Source of the DNA: Caballeronia temeraria | GTDB lineage: Bacteria > Pseudomonadota > Gammaproteobacteria > Burkholderiales > Burkholderiaceae | Reading direction: 5' to 3' | Assembly (NCBI RefSeq): GCF_001544795.2 | Contig: NZ_FCOI02000022.1 | Span: forward strand, 1-64,000 | Length of the DNA stretch: 64,000 bases | Shown: positions 1 through 8,077 of the stretch, piece after piece | Numbering within the stretch: the first letter of the stretch is position 1 | Layout: each line of letters opens with the position of its first letter | Made by a program: the position numbers and the translations under genes | Notes under the pieces: generated by a model | What the model saw: only the letters and a program-made list of their open reading frames with translations | Databases searched by the model: none | Told to the model about the DNA's origin: nothing

Positions 1-204
1 TTGGTTCGCATGCGCTGTGCGACCGGGTGGACCCCTCGGCCGCGAAGCGGGCTGGTGCTATTTGGTGCTGAACCAGTTTGTTGAGTGGTGCGAAGCGGCA
101 GACCGTGCGCGAGCCAAGCCCGGTTAGTCCTTCGAGGGCGACACTTAGGCGAGTGCCGCCGAGGACGAGAGAACTACCCAAACTACGTGTGACCGCGGGC
201 GTAT

Positions 205-330
205 CGAGCTGCTTTCTTTGGTTACTTTCTTTGCAGCAGCAAAGAAAGTGACTGCCGCCCCGCACAGGGGCAGTGCTAATAGACCACAAAGAAGCCGGGA
301 CCCAGCGAAAAAAAAGAAAACCCCAATATA
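205..330. repeat. Burkholderiales-type dispersed repeat with hairpin
   Basis: This non-coding stretch before the first gene carries a perfect inverted repeat, ACTTTCTTTG (224-233), a 6-nt loop, then CAAAGAAAGT (240-249). It is followed by a GC-rich block and an A-rich tract (about 305-320). I recall very similar 'TTTCTTTGGTTACTTTCTTTG' blocks recurring in many Paraburkholderia and Caballeronia genomes, but I cannot test copy number here. A 60-codon open frame runs through it (218-400), but its composition looks like repeat sequence rather than a gene. Positions 1-204 show no gene that I can support. Confidence 0.55.
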
Positions 331-396
331 CGCACCACACCCCAACACCCGAAACTTCGCAAGAACCCAATCAACCGAAGAAGGAAAACCCAGCCC

Positions 397-1191
397 ATGA
401 CTCAACCCGCATCGAACAAATCGCTCGCCGGCAAAACGGCGCTCGTCACCGGCTCGACGAGCGGCATCGGCTTGGGCATCGCCACGGCCCTCGCGCAAGC
501 CGGCGCGAATCTCGTGCTCAACGGTTTCGGCGATGTCGATGGCGCCCTCAAGCAAATCGAGGCCACCGGCGTCAAAGCCGTCCACCATCCGGCCGACATG
601 ACGAAGCCCGAAGACATCGAAGCGATGATCGCCTTCGCAATCGAACAATTCGGCGCCGTCGATGTGCTCGTGAACAACGCCGGCATCCAGCACGTCGCAA
701 CCATCGACGAATTCCCCGTCGATCGCTGGGACGCAATCATCGCCATCAATCTGAGCTCCGCGTTCCACACGATGCGCGTCGCCCTGCCGCAAATGCGCGC
801 CCGCAACTGGGGACGCGTGATCAATATCGCGTCGGTGCACGGGCTCGTGGGATCGGCAGGCAAGTCGGCTTATGTCGCCGCGAAACACGGGATTCTCGGC
901 CTGACGAAAGTCGCCGCGCTCGAAAACGCCCGCTCCGGCGTGACCGTCAACGCAATCTGCCCGGGCTTCGTGCTGACGCCGCTCGTGCAGAAACAGATCG
1001 ACGACCTCGCCGCTCGCGACTCGCTCACGCCCGACGCGGCGCGCGCGAAGCTCCTCGGCGATAAACAACCGTCCGCGCAATTCGTGACAGCGCAGCAGAT
1101 CGGCGATATGGCCGTGTTCCTCTGCTCCGATGCCGCAAGCGAAATGCGCGGCTCGGCGCTGCAGATCGACGGCGGATGGAGCGCGCAGTAA
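397..1191 (+). CDS. D-3-hydroxybutyrate dehydrogenase (SDR family)
   Basis: This is a 264-residue classical short-chain dehydrogenase that would interconvert (R)-3-hydroxybutyrate and acetoacetate with NAD in the cytoplasm, as part of PHB and ketone-body use. The Rossmann motif TGSTSGIG is at residues 18-25 and NNAG at 93-96. The catalytic set is N118, S146, Y159 and K163, inside the ASVHGLVGSAGKSAYVAAKHG-type region typical of BdhA. The C-terminal ICPGFVLTPLV and GSALQIDGGW stretches also match that subfamily. The ATG at 397 has an AAGGAAAA-like ribosome site about 10 nt upstream. The gene stands alone and is followed by a strong hairpin. Assignment to SDR is certain; substrate specificity is inferred from subfamily resemblance. 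Confidence 0.88.
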   Translation: MTQPASNKSLAGKTALVTGSTSGIGLGIATALAQAGANLVLNGFGDVDGALKQIEATGVKAVHHPADMTKPEDIEAMIAFAIEQFGAVDVLVNNAGIQHVATIDEFPVDRWDAIIAINLSSAFHTMRVALPQMRARNWGRVINIASVHGLVGSAGKSAYVAAKHGILGLTKVAALENARSGVTVNAICPGFVLTPLVQKQIDDLAARDSLTPDAARAKLLGDKQPSAQFVTAQQIGDMAVFLCSDAASEMRGSALQIDGGWSAQ

Positions 1192-1196
1192 GCAAC

Positions 1197-1225
1197 GCGC
1201 GCCGCCTGATTTTCAGGCGGCGCGC
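1197..1225 (+). terminator. hairpin after 3-hydroxybutyrate dehydrogenase
   Basis: Perfect 13-bp arms, GCGCGCCGCCTGA and TCAGGCGGCGCGC, surround a TTT loop 5 nt after the stop codon. No clear U-tract follows, so it may be a weak intrinsic terminator or an mRNA-stabilising stem. Confidence 0.6.
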
Positions 1226-1339
1226 AAATACGTAATGAATCGTAAAAACGGATGGATTGATTCGGTTTCCGCGAGCCATCCCATTATGGAGTTCATGTAA
1301 CATCGGCCGATCAGCTGCGAATCGACTGACCCCGAAGCC

Positions 1340-2422
1340 ATGAACTCACTTTCCGCACGCAATACGGCCAGCGATCCGGCCGGCGCTCATCGCGCGAAAT
1401 CCCTCGTCATCTACCATTTCTTCGAGAAAGACAAGAACTATATTTATAATCTCGCGCATTTTCTCCTGTTCGGCTACTCGGAGGATTGCGATCACATTAT
1501 CGTGATCGCGGGAGAGCACACGATCGATTTGCCGACACGGCATAATCTTCGATACGTTTTCACGGAAAACAAGCATAACGATTTCGGCGGCTATTCCGCG
1601 GTCATCAATGCGCTCGGAAACGACGCTCTGGCTTACGATTTCGTCTACTTCGTCAATTCATCGGTTCGCGGTCCATTCATGCCGCCGTATGCCGGACGCG
1701 ACTGGAAAAGCGTGTTCAGCATGAAACTGACCGGCGACGTCGGGCTGGTGGGCCCCACCATTAATATCCTGTCGCAGGAATCGCCGTTCACCGAAGCGTT
1801 TCGTGCAAGTATTCCAGGTTTTCGCGAGCCGTTTTCACACGTTCAGACAATGGCCTACGCCATGCCGAAAACGACGCTCTCATATCTCATAGAATCCGGA
1901 TTCTATTCGAACAATATCGATTTGACCAAAGAGCAGGTAGTTCTGAGGTATGAAATCCTGCTGTCCCAGCTCGTTCTGGCTCGCGGTCTGAATATCGCGG
2001 CGCTCCTGCCTGAGTTTAATAAGATTGATTATCGGAACTCGCATGTCGACTTAGACCCGGGCGTACATCGATCGCAGGGAGATCCGAGCTGTGCCTATAG
2101 TTATTTCGGCCGAAGCGCACATCCGTTCGAAGTAATCTTCGTCAAAACGAACCGGGGTATTTTCAGCGAAGATTATCTCGATCGTCTGACATACAGCGCG
2201 TTGAACCAGATGAGCGAGTCGCCGGAGTGGACGGATTGCGGATTCATGAAAGAGTATATCGACAGGATCAATACGGTCTCACGCTCGGCCGAAATCGTGC
2301 AAATGGGCCCCTTCCAGATGAACGTTGAGCAAATCGTGCAATTGACGGAAGCATGCCTGCAGATACATCCGGAATCGCGCGAGGTGTTCGAAACGATCCT
2401 GAATCGTTATCGATCCGCATGA
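1340..2422 (+). CDS. glycosyltransferase-like protein (RgpF-like features), low-GC
   Basis: This 360-residue protein has no signal peptide or membrane segment. Two short motifs resemble the rhamnan-synthesis F (RgpF) type of glycosyltransferase: NDFGGY at residues 80-85 (compare RNxGxDxG) and FVNSSVRGP at 104-112 (compare xNDSxxGP). Those motifs usually handle the nucleotide-sugar or acceptor side in surface-polysaccharide enzymes. No other polysaccharide gene is nearby, so any role is unplaced. Codon use is visibly more AT-rich (many tat, aat and gaa codons) than in flanking genes, which suggests horizontal acquisition. The start at 1340 is the first ATG. The family assignment is tentative, and it could be described simply as a conserved hypothetical protein. 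Confidence 0.55.
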   Translation: MNSLSARNTASDPAGAHRAKSLVIYHFFEKDKNYIYNLAHFLLFGYSEDCDHIIVIAGEHTIDLPTRHNLRYVFTENKHNDFGGYSAVINALGNDALAYDFVYFVNSSVRGPFMPPYAGRDWKSVFSMKLTGDVGLVGPTINILSQESPFTEAFRASIPGFREPFSHVQTMAYAMPKTTLSYLIESGFYSNNIDLTKEQVVLRYEILLSQLVLARGLNIAALLPEFNKIDYRNSHVDLDPGVHRSQGDPSCAYSYFGRSAHPFEVIFVKTNRGIFSEDYLDRLTYSALNQMSESPEWTDCGFMKEYIDRINTVSRSAEIVQMGPFQMNVEQIVQLTEACLQIHPESREVFETILNRYRSA

Positions 2423-2539
2423 CGCCCCTATCGGCGGCAATTCGTCACACTTGAGCGTTTTCGTCGGATTCCCCTAAAGATCGTGGGGGCTTCGGCCGTT
2501 ATGTCCTTGGAATCGTGAATCGAAATAAGCAAGGACATC

Positions 2540-4099
2540 ATGCGTAATAACCAGCCCGTCACCCAGCAAGAGTTCGAATTCCACGCCTCGGAGATGCTCG
2601 TCTCCTCCACCGATCTTTCCGGCAACATCCAGTACTGCAATCCGGCGTTCGTGTCGGTGTCCGGCTTCTCGCGCGCCGAGTTGATCGGCCAGCCGCACAA
2701 CATCATCCGTCATCCCGACATGCCGCGCGAAGCCTTCGCCGATCTCTGGGCGACCGTGCGCGCCGGCCGCTCGTGGACCGCGCTCGTCAAAAACCGCCGC
2801 AAGAACGGCGACCACTACTGGGTGCGCGCGAACGTCACGCCGGTGATGGAGCACGGCAAGGTCGTGGGCTATCTGTCCGTGCGCGTGAAGCCGGCGCGCG
2901 ACGAAGTGCGCGAGGCCACCGCGCTCTATGCGCAGATCAAGGCGGGCAACGCGTCGCACCGGCTCGTGCGCGGCGCGCTCGTCAAGCACGGCATCGCAGG
3001 CAAGCTCGCGGCGCTCGCGAACCTGCCGGTGCGCGCGCGGCTCGCCACAGCTTTCGCGGCCGTGCCCGTCAGCATGCTGGCCGCGGCGCTGGCCGGCTGG
3101 CGCGGCGCGCCGCCGCTGCCTTTCTGGATCGCGCTCGGCGTGAGTTCGGCCGCGAGCTTCGCGGGCTGGTTCGCGCTCTCACGTCAGGTCGATGCCCCCG
3201 TGCGCACGATGTCCAGCTTCGCCGCGCGCATGGCCGCGGGCGATCTGACGGTCGACATGCCCGATGCGCGCCACGACGATCTCGGCGACGTGCAGCGCGC
3301 GCTCGGCCAGTTGAAGGCGAATCTCGCGGCGATCGTGTTCGATGTGCGCGGTCAGATCGGCGGCATGCTCGAGGCCGCGAACGAGATTTCGAGCGGCAAC
3401 ACGGATCTGTCGCGCCGCACCGAGATGCAGGCGGCATCGCTCGAACAGACGGCTGCGACGATGGATCAGCTCACCACGACCGTCCAGGGCAACGCCGACG
3501 CCACCGTGCGTGCGCTCGAACTCGTGAAGGAAGCGCAGGCGGCGGCCGACGACGGCGGGCGCATCGCGAGCCAGGTCGAGCAGACGATGGCGGGCATCAC
3601 GACGGCGTCGCGGCGCATCGCGGACATCACCGATGTCATCGACGGCATCGCGTTCCAGACCAACATCCTCGCGCTCAACGCGGCCGTCGAGGCGGCGCGC
3701 GCGGGCGAAGCGGGCCGCTCGTTCGCCGTGGTCGCGACCGAAGTGCGCAATCTGGCGCAGCGCTGCGCAGCATCGGCGAAGGAAATCGAGGACGTGGTGG
3801 CGACGAGCGTCGCGCAGATCGCGGAAGGCACGAGCCTCGTCACGCGCACGACGAGCCAGATGCGCGCCATCGACGAAGCGGTGAACCGCGTCTCGACGAT
3901 CATCATGGAAGTGGCGAAGGCGAGCGGCGAGCAGGCCGAGGGCATCGCGCAGGTGAATCAGGCGGTCGCCCATCTCGACGATTCGACTCAGCAGAACGCC
4001 GCGCTCGTCGAGCAGGCGGCGGCCACGGCGCAGCGCCTCGCGGAACGCGCCGTCGTGCTGGACGAGGCGGTGCGGCTCTTCACGGTCGCCAAGGCTTGA
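2540..4099 (+). CDS. PAS-containing methyl-accepting chemotaxis protein (Aer-like)
   Basis: This 519-residue energy or redox taxis receptor begins with a PAS domain (about residues 20-120; NPAFVSVSGFSRAELIG and HPDMPREAFADLW are typical of Aer). Two hydrophobic segments follow at about 165-215, with little or no periplasmic domain, and then a HAMP-like region containing GDLTVDM. The C-terminal signalling domain has the hairpin-tip core IDGIAFQTNILALNAAVEAA and then RSFAVVATEVRNLAQR, where CheA and CheW dock. The start is an ATG with AAGGA upstream. No che genes are adjacent, so it feeds a chemotaxis system encoded elsewhere. An FAD ligand, as in Aer, is plausible but not shown by sequence alone. 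Confidence 0.92.
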   Translation: MRNNQPVTQQEFEFHASEMLVSSTDLSGNIQYCNPAFVSVSGFSRAELIGQPHNIIRHPDMPREAFADLWATVRAGRSWTALVKNRRKNGDHYWVRANVTPVMEHGKVVGYLSVRVKPARDEVREATALYAQIKAGNASHRLVRGALVKHGIAGKLAALANLPVRARLATAFAAVPVSMLAAALAGWRGAPPLPFWIALGVSSAASFAGWFALSRQVDAPVRTMSSFAARMAAGDLTVDMPDARHDDLGDVQRALGQLKANLAAIVFDVRGQIGGMLEAANEISSGNTDLSRRTEMQAASLEQTAATMDQLTTTVQGNADATVRALELVKEAQAAADDGGRIASQVEQTMAGITTASRRIADITDVIDGIAFQTNILALNAAVEAARAGEAGRSFAVVATEVRNLAQRCAASAKEIEDVVATSVAQIAEGTSLVTRTTSQMRAIDEAVNRVSTIIMEVAKASGEQAEGIAQVNQAVAHLDDSTQQNAALVEQAAATAQRLAERAVVLDEAVRLFTVAKA

Positions 4100-4165
4100 G
4101 ATCGGCAGCGTCGAAACACGCATCGCTTGGTACTATCGGGGCATTGCCAACGAGGAGTGTCTCCG

Positions 4166-4399
4166 ATGACCGCTGAGAACAATCGCACGGAAGAAGCGCG
4201 AGCGATGGAACGCATCGTCAACGCGACGCGCCAGGTTCAGTCCGCTTTCCTGGCGCTGCAGAAGCAGTTTCCGCCCGAAGGCGACGGCCGGCCGTCGCAG
4301 ATCGCGTTGCAGACTTTCGACGCCGCGCTCCAGGAACTCGAAGACGCGCAAGCCGCCTTCGACACCATGCTCAACGATCTGTTCGACGGGAATCGTTAA
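4166..4399 (+). CDS. small conserved hypothetical protein
   Basis: This encodes a 77-residue, largely helical protein (many Q, E, A and L) without membrane segments. I chose the ATG at 4166 because a strong GAGGAG ribosome site lies 8-13 nt upstream; an in-frame ATG at 4127 lacks one. The stop overlaps the convergent stop of the AI-2E-type gene by 4 nt. I do not recognise a family. Heptad-like spacing (ALQELEDAQAAFDTML) suggests a short coiled coil. Confidence 0.7.
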   Translation: MTAENNRTEEARAMERIVNATRQVQSAFLALQKQFPPEGDGRPSQIALQTFDAALQELEDAQAAFDTMLNDLFDGNR

Positions 4400-6384
4400 A
4401 CCGGCACGTCCTCGCGCGGGCCGCTCAGCGCGGTTTCGTCGCCGGTGCCGGTAAGACCGGCCCACGGCACGCCGTCGGCGGACTGACGGCGCGCGGCGGC
4501 CACGCAAGCCTCGACCAGTTCCCTGAACGACACCGCCGCCGAACTCGTGCGCACGAGCACTTCGCCTTGCAGCGAACTGTCGGGGAATATCAGTCCGACG
4601 ATCAGCTCCGCCGACGGCGCGCGCTGATGCAGCCGCCGCAGCAGATTGCGCAGATACGGCGGCGACTCGGCCGCATCGAACGACACGACGCAGATGATCG
4701 ACACGCCGCCGAGATCGACTTCGCCGAAGCGTCCGCGCGAAAAGCGCTCGTAACCCGCCAGATCCGCGTACAGGCCATGCTTGCGAAAAAGCTGCACGGC
4801 GATGGTCGCGGCGAGATCGTCGAGCTCGCTTCGCCCCGCGATGCACAGCACCGACGCCGTGTGACCTTCCGCCTGCGCATCGAAGCGCGCGGGCGGCGTC
4901 TCGGGCCGCACTTGCAGCCCGTCCTCGGGCGACTCGAAGCTCGCGGGCAAGTCTTCCTTCGGCACGACGGTCACCGCCGTGTCCTCCGCATCCTCCAGCC
5001 CTTCGATGATGTCCAGCGCCGATTCGTTGATGCGCCGCAACTGGTCCGCCGTCACGACGCCGCGCAGCACGTCGTTGTGCGCGTAGCGCAGGCCTTCGAG
5101 CGCGACTTCGTCGTAATACGCGATCAGCGAGCGCTCCTTGAGCAGCGATTCGGCCTGCACGAGCGCCTCGTCGGGATCGTTCGCGAGCAGCCGCTGATAG
5201 AAGTTTTCGGCGGGCGTGAGCGCAGGCCGGTCGCCGAACAGCACGTCGAGAAATTCGAGGCGATCGACATGGCGGCCGAGAATCACGAGACAGAGCGTGA
5301 GCGGCGTCGAAAGCACGAGGCCGATCGGCCCCCAGATCCAGCTCCAGAAGATCGCCGCGACGATCACCGCGAACGGCGACAACCCCGTGCTGTGCCCGTA
5401 CAGGAGCGGCTCGACGATCTGACCCGCGACGATATCCGTCACGCCGAAGAGCACGATGGTCCACACGAGCATCGCCCAGCCGGGACCGACCGCCGCCGCG
5501 AACACGACCGCGACGATCGCCGCGATCCACGTCCCGACATACGGCACGAAGCGCAAGAGCGCGGTCATCACGCCGAAGAGCAGCGCGCCCGGCACGCCGA
5601 TGATCGCAAGCCCGATCGAAATGACGATGCCCACGCCCACGTTGATGCCGAGCTGCGCAAGGAAATAGCGCGACAGCCGCCGCGCGGCTTCGTCCATCGC
5701 GGTGGTGGCGCGATGCAGGTCGCGCGAGCCGAACAGCCGGATCAGCCGGTCGCGCAGATCTTCGCGCTGAAGCAGGATGAACACCGCGACCACGAGCACG
5801 ATGCCGGTGGTTTCCAGCGGACTGATCACCGGCGACAGGAAGCGCTGCGCCAGTTCGAGCGGCGTCGGCGTGGGCTCGTGCACTTCGACGGGCATCGGCT
5901 GATCGATCGGCGACGCGGCCGGGTTGTCCTCGTTCTTCGGCTCCTGCTCGCGCGCGGGCGAGAGCCGTTTCAACGCACGCGATGCGCGGCCGAGAAACTC
6001 ATCCGCGCGTCCGACGGTCATCTTCTGCACGGAATCGATCTTGCGCTCGACCGCCACCTGGTACTTCGGCAGATCGCCCGCGAGCTGCGCGACCTGAGCG
6101 CCGATCAGCGCGCCGACGGCCGTCAGCACCGACAGCGCGATCACCACCGCGACGATCACAGACGGCACTTGCCCGAGCCGCAGGCGCCGCAAGACGTCGA
6201 CGAACGGCGCGAGCAGAAAGCTCAACAGAATCGCGAGGATGATCGGAATCATCACCGCGCGGCCGAAGTACAGCGCGCAAATGACGACGACGCCCGTCAC
6301 GAGCGACGCGAGCGCGCGCACGCCGGGCGCCTCGGGCGGCAGGATCTTGGCGGGAGGCCGGCGCGGCGCGGGTGCTTGCGGCAT
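4396..6384 (-). CDS. AI-2E family transporter (PerM-like) with long C-terminal domain
   Basis: This is a 662-residue inner-membrane protein of the AI-2 exporter/PerM superfamily. The N-terminal half has about eight membrane helices: two pairs before a soluble charged insert (about residues 125-190) and a second set containing the family signature PGALLFGVMTALLRFVPYVGTWIA and EPLLYGHSTGLSP. The C-terminal third (about residue 400 onward) is soluble and not part of the basic transporter, which is usually about 350 residues. It includes an acidic linker and an alpha/beta region (HTASVLCIAGRSELDDLAA) that looks like a CheY- or cobalamin-binding-like fold. I set the start at 6384, before MPQAPAPRR, because the 35 preceding codons have atypical composition. 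Its substrate is unknown; 'AI-2E' is only a family name. Confidence 0.82.
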   Translation of the reverse strand: MPQAPAPRRPPAKILPPEAPGVRALASLVTGVVVICALYFGRAVMIPIILAILLSFLLAPFVDVLRRLRLGQVPSVIVAVVIALSVLTAVGALIGAQVAQLAGDLPKYQVAVERKIDSVQKMTVGRADEFLGRASRALKRLSPAREQEPKNEDNPAASPIDQPMPVEVHEPTPTPLELAQRFLSPVISPLETTGIVLVVAVFILLQREDLRDRLIRLFGSRDLHRATTAMDEAARRLSRYFLAQLGINVGVGIVISIGLAIIGVPGALLFGVMTALLRFVPYVGTWIAAIVAVVFAAAVGPGWAMLVWTIVLFGVTDIVAGQIVEPLLYGHSTGLSPFAVIVAAIFWSWIWGPIGLVLSTPLTLCLVILGRHVDRLEFLDVLFGDRPALTPAENFYQRLLANDPDEALVQAESLLKERSLIAYYDEVALEGLRYAHNDVLRGVVTADQLRRINESALDIIEGLEDAEDTAVTVVPKEDLPASFESPEDGLQVRPETPPARFDAQAEGHTASVLCIAGRSELDDLAATIAVQLFRKHGLYADLAGYERFSRGRFGEVDLGGVSIICVVSFDAAESPPYLRNLLRRLHQRAPSAELIVGLIFPDSSLQGEVLVRTSSAAVSFRELVEACVAAARRQSADGVPWAGLTGTGDETALSGPREDVPV

Positions 6385-6499
6385 GTGAACAGCTCGCTTT
6401 GAGTGTGGAGTCAGCGGAATCGGCCAGCTTGTGCGCCGGGAGCTAGAGAGAGCAGCAAGCAAGGCGCGTGCCGTCGGATCGGCGTCCACCGGCGCTCGC

Positions 6500-6517
6500 G
6501 GTGAGACTATTCGGGAG
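6500..6517 (+). repeat. dispersed iteron-like site 1
   Basis: GGTGAG-ACTATT-CGGGAG matches the origin iteron consensus GGTGAG-N6-CGGGA. It lies in the divergent gap between the AI-2E-type gene and the DUF1289 gene, 46.9 kb from the origin array. Confidence 0.65.
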
Positions 6518-6543
6518 CCGAATTTTACAGCAATGGGTTCAAC

Positions 6544-6561
6544 GGTGAGGAAATACGGGAG
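6544..6561 (+). repeat. dispersed iteron-like site 2
   Basis: GGTGAG-GAAATA-CGGGAG is a second exact match to the iteron consensus, in the same orientation and starting 44 bp after site 1 (four helical turns). Confidence 0.65.
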
Positions 6562-6664
6562 CGTGTATATCGCGCTCTATCGCGATGATCGAAACAATCA
6601 GTTGGATGCGCGAACCGCTCGCGTGCGAGATTGACGGACGCCGCCGACGACAAAAAAGGACATC

Positions 6665-6847
6665 ATGGCAGTCGATTCACCCTGCATCAGCATCTGCAAG
6701 TTCGACGAGAAAACCGGCTTCTGCATCGGCTGTCTGCGCACGAAGGACGAGTGCAAAGAGTGGAAGAAGATGAAGGACAAGCATCGCGCGCGCATCGTCG
6801 ATGAAAGGCCGAAGCGCAAGGCGAAGCTGAAGAAGCACGCGAAGTAG
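6665..6847 (+). CDS. DUF1289 family small Cys-rich protein
   Basis: This encodes a 60-residue basic protein with the DUF1289 pattern SPCISICKFDEKTGFCIGCLRT, in which four cysteines probably hold a metal. This is followed by a lysine/arginine-rich tail (KHRARIVDERPKRKAKLKK). Proteins of this family are widespread in proteobacteria and of unknown role, sometimes found next to redox genes. The ATG is the first in frame and the length is typical of the family. Confidence 0.85.
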   Translation: MAVDSPCISICKFDEKTGFCIGCLRTKDECKEWKKMKDKHRARIVDERPKRKAKLKKHAK

Positions 6848-6948
6848 GCGTCGCGAAAGAACAAACGCTGGACTGGTCGGCAGAAGGGTGATGGCTGTCT
6901 CGCCGTGCGCGAGGGCTACACTGAATGATGACTTGCAGGGAGTCCATC

Positions 6949-7251
6949 ATGAACGTGACCCGCGCCGTACTCGTCATCGCATCGGCCTTTGCCGTCGCGC
7001 CGGCTTTTGCGCAGCTTCATCCGAGCGCCGAAACCGACATGTACGCGCCGCAGAACAGCACGAAGCTTATGCCCGACGCGCCGCTCGGCAGCCAGTATCC
7101 GACGCACGGCAACGCGCAGGCCGGCGAGCTGAATCTCAATCCGAGCGATCCGCGCGCCCAACTCGTCAACGGTCTGCCGAACAACGCCAACAGCGGCGGC
7201 TACGGCTCGCCGCTCGCGGGCAACAAGGCGAACGTGCCGCGCGGTGAATAA
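6949..7251 (+). CDS. small secreted hypothetical protein
   Basis: This 100-residue protein starts with a clear Sec signal peptide (MNVTRAVLVIASAFAVAPAFA, cleavage expected after AFA). The mature part is low-complexity and rich in N, P, G and S (PNNANSGGYGSPLAGNKANVPRGE), with no recognisable domain. I placed the start at 6949 because an AGGGAG site precedes it and the signal peptide begins there. It probably resides in the periplasm; function unknown. Confidence 0.75.
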   Translation: MNVTRAVLVIASAFAVAPAFAQLHPSAETDMYAPQNSTKLMPDAPLGSQYPTHGNAQAGELNLNPSDPRAQLVNGLPNNANSGGYGSPLAGNKANVPRGE

Positions 7252-7287
7252 ACCTGCGTGATGCCACGCACCGAACTCGCGCTCACC

Positions 7288-7331
7288 ATTCTCGATCCGA
7301 GAATAGTGATTTGAAATTCGACGCTATTCTC
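7288..7331. promoter_or_regulatory. palindromic operator upstream of GST operon
   Basis: ATTCTCG-ATC-CGAGAAT (7288-7304) is a perfect dyad, and GAGAATAG (7299-7306) pairs again with CTATTCTC (7324-7331). LysR-type regulators bind such partly overlapping dyads, and a LysR gene closes the downstream cluster (10235-11134). The link is inferred. Confidence 0.5.
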
Positions 7332-7408
7332 CTTCTCACGGCAAGAACTGATACTTGATTCACAGGACGGGGCCTCTCCCGGCCATCCACCGAATCAGGG
7401 AACTTGCC

Positions 7409-8029
7409 ATGAAGCTTTTTTACCATCCGCTGTCCGGTCATTCGCACCGCGCGCGTTTATTTCTGAGTCTGCTCGGCGTCGACCACGAAGAAGTGTTCCT
7501 CGATCTCGCCGCCGCCGCGCACAAGGCGCCCCAATTCCTGGCGATGAACCGCTTCGGCCAGATTCCCGTTCTCGTCGATGGCGACGTCATCATCGCCGAT
7601 TCGAACGCGATCCTCGTCTACCTCGCGCAAAAAGCCGGCGATAAGAAGTGGCTGCCCGAAACGCCCGCGCAAGCCGCCGCCGTGCAGCGCTGGCTTTCGG
7701 TCGCGGCCGGGCAGATCGCGTTCGGCCCCGCCGCCGCGCGTCTCATCACCGTGTTCGGCGCGAAGTTCGACGCGGAGGAAGTCATCGCCCGCGCGCACAA
7801 CGTCCTCAAGGTGATCGACGCCGAACTGGCGAATCGCAGCTGGATCGCCGATATCGACGCCGCGCATCCGACCATCGCGGACATCGCGCTGTACAGCTAC
7901 ATCTCGAGCGCGCCCGAAGGCAACGTCGATCTTGCCGCCTACGCGAACGTGAACGCGTGGCTCGAGCGCGTCGAGGCACTGAAGGGCTTCGTTCCGTTTC
8001 AGAAGACGGCCGCGGGTCTCGCGGCGTAA
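7409..8029 (+). CDS. glutathione S-transferase family protein
   Basis: This 206-residue cytosolic GST has a thioredoxin-fold N-terminus. It starts at MKLFYHPLSGHSHRARLFLSLLG, with a serine in the usual GSH-activating region, the cis-proline segment GQIPVLVDG, and the GSH-binding ADSNAILVYLA. The all-helical C-terminal domain ends near residue 200. I chose the ATG at 7409 because the fold begins there. The fused oxidoreductase starts 48 nt downstream in the same direction, so the two probably form an operon for detoxification of, or redox defence against, an unidentified electrophile. The dyads at 7288-7331 sit in its promoter region. Confidence 0.88.
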   Translation: MKLFYHPLSGHSHRARLFLSLLGVDHEEVFLDLAAAAHKAPQFLAMNRFGQIPVLVDGDVIIADSNAILVYLAQKAGDKKWLPETPAQAAAVQRWLSVAAGQIAFGPAAARLITVFGAKFDAEEVIARAHNVLKVIDAELANRSWIADIDAAHPTIADIALYSYISSAPEGNVDLAAYANVNAWLERVEALKGFVPFQKTAAGLAA

Positions 8030-8077
8030 AGTGAGCGCGGGGTCAGCGCCCCGCCTGTATCGACGAGGCATACGATC

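Noticed and set aside
218..400. Short open frame through the 5' repeat
   Set aside because: Lies within a recurrent repeat and lacks a ribosome site; the composition fits the repeat instead of a protein.
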